DNA from: Macrothele yani
Lineage: Eukaryota; Arthropoda; Arachnida; Araneae; Macrothelidae
Direction of reading: 5' to 3'
NCBI GenBank assembly: GCA_039090855.1
Contig: CM076991.1
Coordinates: 103,490,021-103,554,020 of the forward strand
Length of the DNA: 64,000 nucleotides
A program made the translations under genes and the position numbers. Each line of letters starts with the position of its first letter. The first letter of the stretch is position 1. Shown piece by piece: positions 55,147 to 64,000 of the stretch. The notes below the pieces were generated by a model. It ran no database searches. It saw only the letters and a list, made by a program, of their open reading frames with translations, and was not told where the DNA came from.

Positions 55147-56079
55147 CAGCGGTTCCCAACCTTTTGTACAGTATTCCTCCCCCATCGGGGATAGCTAGCA
55201 ATGGAGCCCCACCCCTCCAGCATACGCACAGGTGTTTATTGCTCTATAATCAGTATTTAGTTTGTTTTATTACAAAGTCAATGAAAACGGTAATGCTTAA
55301 TTGAAAATATTAAGTAAAAATGCAACTGCATTACTAAAAATACAAATATACCTACCTACAGCACTTTGCACAAATAAAGTGGGTAATATCTGTATATGGT
55401 ATACAACCAGGAGTTTATTCCTTCTGAATAAAGTTATAATGATCTAAATTAAAAAAAAAAAAAGTTTTCCATATTTTCACAAAGTGTACACATCAATGTT
55501 AAACTTGATCTTGTTTTGAATTGCACAAACGATCGATGTTCGGTTCTAAATGTGTCAGTCCCACACGCAGGTCGTTCTCCACATTAAAGAGTTTCGCAGG
55601 ACTAAGGCTATCACTGGAGAGAACTTGAAAACAAATGACACACTGCGGCTGTTGAACGCCGGATTTACCACTAAAACAAGAAAATCCGAACTTGATATAA
55701 CTTGCGTCATATTGCCTGCACTTTTCACCCTCTTTATCGGGAGCTGTATTTGTGCCGTCAGAAGTAATCCTGCTACTATTATTAGGTTCATTTTGGTCAG
55801 AAGATTCTGCACTACTCTTAGTTCTCTTCAAATAGGGGTCCATTCTCAATGTGAAGTAGAATAGTTTAGTTCTAGATTAAGTAGAACATATGGCGACAGT
55901 CACAACGAACGTTATTTGCGCGATGACACGAAACAAATGTGAGAGTGACAGAAAAATACCATGTGCGTGTGGAGGACTATTACACTGTGTTTGGAGGGGT
56001 GCTCGTTTTCATCGATGTACAGTGAATAACATTGCGAGCATCGGGTTGGGAGGCGCGCCTCACCGGTTGGGAACCTCGG
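55147..56079 (-). mobile_element. hAT element, internally deleted, N-terminus retained
   Basis: An 8-bp duplication, aattagag, lies at 55139-55146 and 56080-56087. The ends are 'cagcggttcccaacc' and 'ggttgggaacctcgg', the usual hAT style. The minus strand retains the start of a transposase gene (55849-55499) but not the catalytic or dimerisation parts. Confidence 0.85.
55499..55849 (-). pseudogene. hAT transposase N-terminus, ZBED-like
   Basis: A 116-residue frame begins with a basic, Ser/Asn-rich leader ('MRMDPYLKRTKSS') and has 'RQYDASYIKFGFSCF' and 'QQPQCVICFQVLSSDSLSPA'. This layout matches the N-terminus of ZBED5/FAM200-type hAT transposases, where a BED-like zinc-binding segment follows. 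The His pair expected after the Cys pair is not evident, so the finger is damaged. The frame ends well short of the catalytic domain. Confidence 0.7.
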
Positions 56080-56119
56080 AATTAGAGAATACCGCCTCCC
56101 TGGAAAGTCAGTGCTGCAT

Positions 56120-57210
56120 TGGTCAGCGGATATGCACCGAATTGTCACTCTTAATGAGGGGTATGCACCGAATTGTCACTACTAATGAAAACGGTTTACT
56201 GAATTGTCACCCTTAATGAAATGTATGCACAGAATTGTCTCTACTAAAGCAGGATATGCAGCGAACGTCACCGTTAATGTAGGCTATGCAACGAATTATC
56301 ACTACTAATGAAGACTATGCATCGAATTGTCACTGTTAATTAAGCCATGTACCGAATTGTCACTATTAATGGTTATGCACTGAATTAATGAAGATATGCA
56401 CCGAATTATCACTACTAATGAAAGCGGTTTACCGAATTGTTACTACTAAAGCAGGATATGTAGCGAACGTCACTGTTAATGTAGGCTATGCATCGAATTA
56501 TCACTACTAAAGAAGATTATATATGCAACGAATTGTCACTGTTAATGAAGCCATGTACCGAATTGTCACTATTAATGGTTATGTACTGAATTAATGAAGA
56601 TATGCACTGTAGTGTATTAATGAAGATATGCACCAAATCGTTACCATTAATGGTTATGCACTGAATTAATGAAGATATGCACTGTACTGTATTAATGAAG
56701 ATATGCATCGAATTGTCACTATTAATGAAAGTTATTTACCGAATTGTCACTACTAATAAAAGCGGTTTACCGAATTGTCACTATTAATGAAGCTATGCAC
56801 CAAATTGTCACCATTAATGAAAGGTATGCGCTGAATTGTCGCTACTAATCCAGGTAATGCATCGTACGTCACTTTTAATGTAGGCTATGCACCGAATTAC
56901 CACTACTAATGAAGATTATGCACCGAATTGTCACTGTTATTGAAGCCATGCACCAAATTGTCACTGTTAATGGTTATGCACTGAATGAATGAAGATATGC
57001 ACTGCACTGTATTAATTAAGATATGCACTGCACTGTATTAATTAAGATATGCACCGAATTGCCCCTATTAATGAAAGGTATGTGCCGAATTGTCACTATT
57101 AACAAATGTTATGCACTGAATAGTCACTATTAACGAAGGCTATGCACCGAATTGTCACTATTAATGAAGTTTATGCACCGAACTGTAACTATAAATGAAT
57201 TACTCTCATC
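56120..57210 (+). repeat. ~31-bp tandem array, degenerate
   Basis: More than 30 units of the type 'tatgcaccgaattgtcacta' plus 'ttaatgaag', with length variants and truncated units, start about 40 bp after the hAT terminus. Secondary duplication is visible: the stretch near 56280-56390 resembles 56480-56600. Confidence 0.88.
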
Positions 57211-57734
57211 TTTGAGTTTGATGTTCTAAAGCTAGTCTGCAACACTATTAGTTATTCACAATTTCCCCCTGTGGGTTAATACGAAAGTAACCCAGTCAAA
57301 TGCGAGCATCTCCTCCAGCTACGGGTCGGTAGTTAAGAATCTGAAGGCCAAATTATCAGGGCAAAAGCTCTGACAAATGCAAAATTAAAGACATAAAATT
57401 TTGAAACAAAAATCTTACACAAATCACGAATAGAATTCGAAGATGTAAATGAATAGCGAACCTGAATTTCCTCGGTATAGTTAAGCAGCACATTTTTGTT
57501 TCCGAATTTCTGCGTACTTTTGTTCGTAACTATTTTATATTGCGCAACGCTGTTCTTATTTACCAATTTGATAAGAAAACGCCGTTCCCCACGGTTACCA
57601 CCCACCTTCACCCCTGCTTATCAGAAGTTTCACTATGAAGAGCATATTGATTGATATGTCCTGATTTGTATGTCGGTTTCTTGCCCTATTAGGACTCAAA
57701 TCTGGTAGCATGTTCTGAAATTTTTGTTTTGTTT
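57211..57734. other. No gene recognised
   Basis: Unique-looking AT-rich sequence without recognisable domains. Confidence 0.4.
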
Positions 57735-57952
57735 GTTTCTTTGTTTGGGTATTTAACGACCACCGCAAGCAACTCGATGGGCTATAAGCAGTCACCCGTT
57801 CCGAATTTAGGGCCACTGGTTCCAGGGAAAGCAGAAAACCAGAGCCATAAGACAAGCACAGCATCCATGCCTCACCGGGATTCGAACCCGGACCTCATCT
57901 CGGACGAATGGTCAGAAGCCACCACTTCGACTACTGTGCCACTGGAACGGCA
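57735..57952 (-). mobile_element. tRNA-derived SINE, family 1
   Basis: Minus-strand copy with 'gggtatttaacgaccaccgc', 'ggttccaggg', 'gggattcgaacccgga' and a diverged head ending near 57952. The tail is T-rich (57716-57745). Confidence 0.82.
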
Positions 57953-58129
57953 GTTTCTTTATTTGAATTTTATCATTGGTTTCTTCTTTGTGACGTAGCA
58001 CTCTAACGTCTTACGCAACAAGGATTTTCCAATACATATTTGAAGTTGTGATTCCGTCTACTAGTTTAAATTATGACAAAAGTGGTAAGTCAAATAATAT
58101 CCGAAAACTTGAAAATTTTATCGTCCTGG

Positions 58130-58195
58130 AGCGGAAATCAAACCCGCGTCTCCCAGTTTGTGCCCGAGTATGCTAACCACTACACCACCCAGAAG
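58130..58195 (-). repeat. tRNA-like sequence
   Basis: On the minus strand 'gtggtgtagtggttagcata' and 'gcgggtttgatttccgc' form A and B boxes. It resembles the core of the element at 9955-10213. The flanking sequence (58035-58125) partly recurs near 59385 and 59870. Confidence 0.55.
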
Positions 58196-58276
58196 GACCA
58201 AGTCTCAAGTTTCTGAGTAATTCGAATTTAACGCATCGCACGAATCGTCAGTCGAAACAACGGCATTCATATTTAG

Positions 58277-59282
58277 TAGGGATGGGACATTCGAATCCTC
58301 GAATCCCACGAATCTTCAAAGATACGAGATTCGAAAACTCGAATCTTCGCGCTTTATTCGTCATTCGAATCTTTGGAATCTTAACCTAAAAAAACTTGGC
58401 GTTTGGTGCTTGTTCTAGAGCGATGTTTGTTCGAATTTTTGTCAGCATGACGAGTTCTGACAATTGAAGAAGATCGTCTATAGTGCGTACACAGCTATTT
58501 GAAATAGCTCGTTACTCCCAAAATTTAAGAAAACTTTAAAAATTCTTAATCACACCACCATCGACACTAATGTCAGAAAAACTATTCAGCACATCAGGTG
58601 TCGTAGCTGATAAAAAACGAAGTAGGCTAGACCCTGAGCGAGTTCAAATGCTAGTGCTTCTAAATAAAAATCTCCATTAAAGGTTTCTGATTTTTTTACA
58701 TTGCCCTGAAAGAGTTCAGCGTTTAGTGTTTTTAGTAACTCTTAAAACAAAGCTGTTTTTGATTATTCTTAATTTCCTGGAAAGAATATTTAGTGTTCCA
58801 TGTTTAGTGTTTACCTACATTAACTCTTAAAATAATCCTCCCCACCTCTACACTTGTTTTGATTTAAAAAGGTTTTGGAACTTTTGTTATTAAAGAAAAA
58901 CGTCAAAAGTGTGAATTGTTACTCAAATATTTTTTTGTCAAATTATGTTCAGAAAATGGGAATGGAACCTCAAGACTCAAGAGTTATGTACTTCATTTGA
59001 TAAATGTAAATTATAAATTTAATTTGTATCTGCTTAATAAGTATGGGTATATTTTTTTAAAACTGTATTCTTTTATTTGTTTTTCATTAAACACAGATTT
59101 TAAATTTTGTTTCAATTAAAAACTTTTAGTTTTAAGTAGTAGTTTTTTTTTTGCTTTTTCTCTTATAATTATTCTTGTATAAAGGATTTAAGAAATTCGA
59201 GATTCGGGAGATTCGAGGGATTCGAGAATCTTTTGGGATTCGGATTCGGATTCGAGAAAATTTAGGATACGTCCCACCTCTA
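58277..59282 (+). mobile_element. hAT element, internally deleted, C-terminus retained
   Basis: An 8-bp duplication, atatttag, lies at 58269-58276 and 59283-59290. The ends are 'tagggatgggac' and, in complement, 'tagaggtgggac'. Subterminal 'attcgaatc' and 'gattcgag' repeats are frequent at both ends and may be transposase-binding motifs. Only the dimerisation end of a transposase gene remains inside. Confidence 0.88.
58561..58680 (+). pseudogene. hAT dimerisation domain fragment
   Basis: Forty codons read 'MSEKLFSTSGVVADKKRSRL' then 'DPERVQMLVLLNKNLH', ending at TAA. This is the hallmark C-terminal hAT dimerisation segment (S-E-R-x-F-S-x-x-G ... R-x-x-L). No upstream catalytic domain is present within the element. 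Confidence 0.85.
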
Positions 59283-59384
59283 ATATTTAGCAAATCAGGA
59301 TGAATAGAATTCATTGTCTCCCGTGATTGCCCGGAGAAGTAGATAAACCATGAAATACGGTATTACACCAGTATACGATACAAA

Positions 59385-59925
59385 TTTGAAGTTGTGATTC
59401 CCTCTTATGACGTAGAAGTCTTGTCTTACTTCTACGTTAATTTAAAACATCAACATACTAGAAATAGTTCCTAAATGAAAGAAAACCTTAACGGCCAGAC
59501 GAAACATGTAAACAACAGAAGTCAAACTTACGGAAAAGATGCTTTATTCAGGATGTAGCAAACACATCGTAGCATAGCATATTGCACTAAACTCTCCACA
59601 CACCACACAACTCTTAACACAACGCTCCTTTCAATAATCAGTTTACAACCCAACGCGCTCAAGCAATAGATGAGAAGTCGTTTTTATCTCTTGTTCTTAT
59701 CAAAACTCAGGCATACGTCACGTTCATTCAACCTCAATTGTGTTGCCAAACGTATTCGTTAGAGAGAAAGATATCACGTTAAGAGTGAAGAATAACAAAA
59801 TAAACTCAAGATTTACATAGGGAAAGAAACTAAAAAGGAAAGCTAATTTAGAATATACGTCACACTCTATTAGTGCAAATTATGACAGGAGTGGTAAGTC
59901 AAATAATATCAAAAAATTTGAATGA
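59385..59925. repeat. Broken copy of the 58035-58125 repeat
   Basis: 'tttgaagttgtgattcc' at about 59388 and 'ggtaagtcaaataatat' at about 59895 match adjacent parts of 58035-58125, with about 475 bp of other sequence between. That insert includes the segment shared with 48113-48180. Confidence 0.45.
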
Positions 59926-60228
59926 CTGGGGCATCACAGTCAGTTGAGGGGCATTTGCATAAAACACGTACCTGAAACTGTTTTAAGCATTCATATCGCA
60001 TTGTATAGATTTTGTGAATGTTATAGGGCGTAATGCGTCAACCCCCTACCGCATCGCGTTGTTTCAAAAGCTTCGTTTGGTTTTGTGTACTTTTCCTGTA
60101 GAAAGAATTTTCGCATGTTTTTTTCTTCAGGAATTCCATATCAATGACTTTTAATGTCGATAAAAGGCAGTATCTTTAAAAAGAAAAATGTTTACGTTTA
60201 ATGTATACTAACAAAATACCGGTTCTTC

Positions 60229-61899
60229 GAACAGTACTAAAAAGCATCACTGAAGACGTAAGGAAATTCAACTGTGAACTAGTGAGAAAAGAACTTGAAA
60301 ACAATCAAAGCCTAAAGATAGCAAAGGGACATCTCAGTAAGGGGAAAAAACAGATTATGGCACTGAGAAAAGAAGATGGTTCTGTAACAAGAAATAGAGG
60401 CGAAATTTTCACAATAGTGAAAGATTTCTACTCCAAATTATATGAAAGGGATGATACATGTACTCCAGACGTCATGAAAGGTACCAGTACCAGAGTTCTT
60501 CCAGTCCTCCCAGCAGAAGTTGCACATACAATCAAGAACATGAAGCGGGGAAAAGCTCCAGGAGAAGATGGAATTACTGTAGACATCATACAAGAAGCAC
60601 GTGGAGAAATCGAAACAGTACTCTCCCAAGTTTTCACTCGATGCCTTAATGAAAAGAAGATTCCTAAGGATTGGAACAACGCTATAATGATCCTACTACA
60701 TAAAAAAGGTGACATTGAGGATCTCAGGAACTACAGACCTATCGGCCTCCTATCAGTGGTTTATAAAATCTTCTCTAAAGTTCTTTCACACCGCTTGAAG
60801 GTAACACTGGACATGGCTCAACCGAGAGAACAAGCTGGGTTCAGGAGTGGCTACAGCACTATAGATCATATCCACGTACTGAGAGAACTAATTGAAAGAG
60901 CGAGGGAAAATGAAATTCCATTGTGCATGGCTTTTATCGATTATGAAAAGGCTTTTGATTCAGTGAAACCCTCAGCAGTTACAATGGCTTTGAAATCCTG
61001 CGGTGTTGAAGATGCATACATTAATATTATTAATAACATCTATGAAAATGCAAGTGCAAAGATTCGGCTGTTTGAGATTAGAGCACACATGAAAATTGGA
61101 AAGGGAGCGAGACAAGGTGACACCATATCTCCCAAGCTCTTTAATGCCACATTGGGAAATGTCTTTCAATCACTGAACTGGGAAAGCAAAGGGATAACGA
61201 TTAATGGAGATTATCTAACTCACTTTCGTTTTACTGATGACGTAGTCATTTTTGCAACTACCCCATCAGAGCTGCAGAGTATGATCCAGGAACTTGCTGA
61301 CAAGAGTAAAGAAGTCGGATTAAAAATGAACTTTCAGAAGACAAAATTGATGTACAATGCTTTTACAAGAAACAGATGCGTACGTTTATCTTGGACAGCA
61401 GATATCAAGTGAGGGTCACATTGATGAAGAAATTAATCGGCGTATAAAACTTGTCAGGAGAGCTTTTGGAAGAAACAGCATAATTTTCAAGAGCAATATG
61501 CCATTATGTCTTAAAAGAAAAGTGTTTGAACAATGCATCTTTCCAGTGCATACCTATGGTGAAAAGACGTGAACCTTAACTAAAAGAGACATACAAAGGC
61601 TGCAGACAACTCAAAGTAGCATGGAGAGGTGCATGCTTGGTGTAACCAGGAGAAATAAGAAGAGGAACTTGTGGATCCGAAAAATGACAAGAGTGGAAGA
61701 CATCATGATCAGAGTAAAATCCCTGAAATGGCAATGGGCTGGACATACTGCCAGAAGGACAGACCATCGATGGACAGTCGAAATTTTAGATTGGATTCCA
61801 AGGGACACGAAAAGACCCAGACGAAGACCACATGGATTATGGGTGGATGAAATTCGAAAGTATTCGGGAGTAACATGGAGGAGAGTGGCACAAGACTGA
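60229..61899 (+). pseudogene. RTE reverse transcriptase, copy 2
   Basis: The frame to 61412 carries 'RGKAPGEDGI', 'LLHKKGDIEDLRNYRPIGLL', 'REQAGFRSGYSTIDHI', 'MAFIDYEKAFDSV' and 'GARQGDTISPKLF'. The catalytic block reads 'FRFTDDVVIF', so the usual FADD is FTDD here. A frameshift near 61360 leads to the C-terminal domain ('DAYVYLGQQISSEGHIDEEI'). That part has one TGA (about 61570, where Trp is expected) and then continues to 61899 ('WAGHTARRTDHRWTVEILDW'). The endonuclease is missing. Confidence 0.88.
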
Positions 61900-61972
61900 C
61901 GGTTGTGGAAGAGGCTTGGAGAGACCTTTGTCCAGCAGTGGATTGATAACGGTTGACAATGATGATGATGAT
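60229..61972 (+). mobile_element. RTE-type non-LTR retrotransposon, copy 2
   Basis: Plus-strand, 5'-truncated near 60229, ending in a (GATGAT)-type tail at 61958-61972 after 'ttgtccagcagtggattg'. It is highly similar to copy 1 (17701-19823) and starts within the same reverse transcriptase lead-in. Target duplications were not clear. Confidence 0.88.
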
Positions 61973-62193
61973 GAATACACTTGATCGGTTTGTTCTATAA
62001 CTTTATTACATCATATCGGTAATAAAATGGATTCAAATACATAATGTTTATAGAATGAATTTCTGCACCCATATAAGATGTGGAGTGTTGTCATTTGTAA
62101 CTAAACATTTTATAGCGATGGACGAATGGAAAAATAAAAAGAATATATTGGCTTACATTAGTGCTAAAGGAAAAATAAAAATAATATATTAAC
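61973..62193. other. No gene recognised
   Basis: AT-rich sequence with a short duplication ('aaaaataaaaagaatatatt' and a near repeat). Confidence 0.4.
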
Positions 62194-62436
62194 TTATATT
62201 AGTGCTTCTTTGTACACTACGTTGGCTGTCCTGGAATCATCCGACAGTATTACCAAACTGCTAGGAGAACTAACTCTTGAGCACGCTACGTAAAACTGGC
62301 CATGAGAGAAACAGTTTTCTCTTAAGTTGATACCAGCTATTTTTAAGGACTGTCCTTGTGATTTATTGATCGTCATAGCAAAGCAGACCTTCAGTTTAAT
62401 TTTTGACTCAAAATACTTTGACATTCGATACGTCAA
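62194..62436 (-). pseudogene. Helitron PIF1-like helicase, C-terminal end
   Basis: The minus strand has 'VCFAMTINKSQGQSLKIAGI' then 'NLRENCFSHGQFYVACSRVS' and 'NVVYKEALI' at the stop. These are the last conserved helicase motifs (TINKSQGQ and Y/FVACSRV) of the PIF1-type helicase fused to the Rep domain in Helitrons. Upstream of 'KLKVCFAMT' the expected helicase sequence is replaced by AT-rich repeat, so only about 70 residues remain. A host PIF1 gene would not end this way and would have introns or a longer flank. Confidence 0.8.
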
Positions 62437-62690
62437 GCGATAACATAAATGTTTAAGTGCAAAGCATATAATGATATAGCGCTTCTTACGTGATATTTTT
62501 AAAAGTTTTTTTTGTTAAATAAATTTAGAAAATATAAAAAAAACTTGACATTCGATATGTCAAACGATAAGAAATGTTTAAATGCAAATCATATAATAGA
62601 CTTTTTACGTGATTTTTAAGGTTTTTTGTTAAATAAATTGAGAACAAATAAATTGAGAACAAATAAATGTAGAACAAAATATATACTGAG
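62410..62690 (+). repeat. AT-rich direct repeat, first part
   Basis: 'gacattcgatacgtcaagcg' with 'aatgcaaagcatataatgat' and 'tttttgttaaataaatt' occurs at 62418, is partly repeated at 62545, and recurs at 63278-63425. It may be part of a Helitron-related non-coding repeat. Confidence 0.6.
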
Positions 62691-63139
62691 CAGGTCAATG
62701 CAAGTCATTCTACGCTGCATATTTCTTCGCTCTTTTGGGAAACACATGTATGCCTGACTTCATTAGCAATTTCGTTCATAACTGTAAATATAAAACTTCA
62801 AGCCTACGCGAAACAAATCAAAATACGTCGTTACTCTTCACTTTCATCGTTAAAATATTAATAGACAGCAGAACAAAATAATAATAGAAAACAGAATAAA
62901 ATACGTCGTTACTCTCGGCATAAATGTGAAAAGAACCTTGCTTATAAACAATTTCGTAAACAATTTCGTTCGAAACTGTACATTTAAAAGCTAGCAAGTC
63001 CGATGCTTTTGGAAGCTTGAGCAAAATTGTGTTGCCATCGCTAATATCTCAAGAGGGAAACTTTTTTTTTTTTTTCAAATTTCAATTACTATGAAAATCT
63101 ACCTGTCTATTTATATTTATTGCAGTCATCTTACCACTT

Positions 63140-63425
63140 ATATGACGTCACCGTTGCTTCGGTGAAAACGAATGTTGGTAATTTGATTTTGACTAATAAA
63201 AAAAAACACTTATATGTCACCACCATTGCTTCCGTGAAAACGAACTTCGGTAATTTGATTTTGACTCAAAAGACCTTGACATTCAATATGTCAAACGATA
63301 ATACAAATGTTTAAATGCAAAGCATATTATGATATAGCGCTTTTTACGTAATATTTTTAAAAGTTTTTTTTTTTTGTTAAATAAATTCAGAGTAAATATA
63401 TTTAGAAGAAAATATATACTGAGCA
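63140..63425 (+). repeat. AT-rich repeat, second part, with a 72-bp tandem duplication
   Basis: Two units of about 72 bp with 'gcttc(g/c)gtgaaaacgaa' and 'ggtaatttgattttgact' (63140-63275) are followed by the block shared with 62418-62690, ending 'atatatactgagcaggtcaa', which is also at about 62678. Confidence 0.65.
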
Positions 63426-64000
63426 GGTCAACTCAAGTCATTCAAAACTTAGGGCGGGGCTTCAGTTGCTGGGAAACAATGGCTCGATCATTGCAAAACG
63501 TCCTAGCGTTATCAAAACTGGGTTATTTAAAAAAACATTTCGACCCACTTAAAGTTATCGTAGGAAAAAATCCTTTCTTAGTACGTCTTTATGTTGTAAA
63601 AGAAACATTCCTGCCAAATATGAAAGTTCTAAGTTTAGTAGTTTCTGAGATTCGGTGATGAGTCAGTGAGGGCTTCCAGTTTTATATGTACAGATTTTTA
63701 ATCATGAAAACAGTCTGATGTACAACAAATGCATTTAAGGCAACATTTAAAGAACTCTAATCTCTCTCTTTTCGTGTTCACAGTAAAAAATAAAAGAATG
63801 AAAAGAAAGAAAATAAAATAAAACATGGCAAAATAGCTGATCATCGTAATCCACTTCGTCTAAACTTTTCCTATTACGTATATCATCAAAGAACACAATT
63901 GCTTCTACTTGCGTTAAGGACTAGAATGTAATAAAATACAATAACATTTTCAATAATGCTATCACTATTTCTCTGTTTACTCAGAAGGCAGCCCATTTTA
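63426..64000. other. No gene recognised
   Basis: A frame at 63374-63658 ('MARSLQNVLALSKLGYLKKH' from 63479) has no recognised domain and overlaps repeat sequence at its start. The remainder is AT-rich. Confidence 0.4.

Noticed and set aside
62194..62436. Host PIF1 helicase exon
   Set aside because: The motif set and the C-terminal ending match Helitron helicases, and the upstream helicase sequence is absent.
63374..63658. 94-residue unknown gene
   Set aside because: Its start lies in the AT-rich repeat shared with 62410-62690, and no domain or codon signal supports it.

Overview
The window looks like repeat-dense, gene-poor nuclear DNA from a large-genome invertebrate animal, most likely an arthropod; the species cannot be fixed from the sequence. 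The grounds are the mix of element families: Tc1/mariner, hAT, Penelope-like with a GIY-YIG endonuclease, RTE-type and other non-LTR retrotransposons, a Helitron helicase, and tRNA-derived SINEs. No intact host gene, rRNA gene, convincing functional tRNA, operon or CRISPR array was found. Almost every long reading frame belongs to a transposon remnant or is a by-product of a tandem repeat.

Layout. 0-5.8 kb: a foldback element (741-2095), a Tc1-like element split by two SINEs and cut off by a Penelope-like element (2402-4785), and a purine-rich array. 6.3-7.6 kb: a decayed minus-strand Tc1. 8-12.2 kb: two inverted copies of a family built from ~145-bp subrepeats, with foldback elements between them. 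12.2-14 kb: a Tc1 remnant whose first catalytic-Asp region is amplified as 78-bp repeats, split by a 5'-truncated LINE. 16.9-20.9 kb: a second foldback copy carrying an RTE insertion. 22.2-34.0 kb: about 90 tandem copies of a ~131-bp unit that is the 5' end (terminal repeat plus 5' UTR) of a mariner element, running straight into a dead mariner transposase gene (34005-35035). 35.0-36.4 kb: a Tc1 with both terminal repeats and only two nonsense codons visible. 36.8-40 kb: more Tc1 and LINE remnants, including a Tc1 whose DDE C-terminus is repeated in 63-bp units. 42.4-51.3 kb: SINEs, three LINE families, a 32-bp array, a nested Tc1, an 84-bp array and a TTAA-flanked foldback element. 53.3-59.3 kb: a SINE, a Tc1 and two internally deleted hAT elements with 8-bp target duplications. 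60-64 kb: a second RTE copy and a Helitron helicase fragment.

The most notable theme is that internal segments of Tc1/mariner elements have been tandemly amplified four separate times here (23, 63, 78 and ~131 bp units). In the mariner-derived satellite each unit junction places a 3' splice-site-like tract directly against a 5' splice-site-like sequence (CAG|GTAAGT or CAG|GTAAAA). This is the layout of a recursive-splicing ratchet point, repeated about 90 times upstream of and on the same strand as the transposase remnant. Whether it is used cannot be judged from sequence alone.
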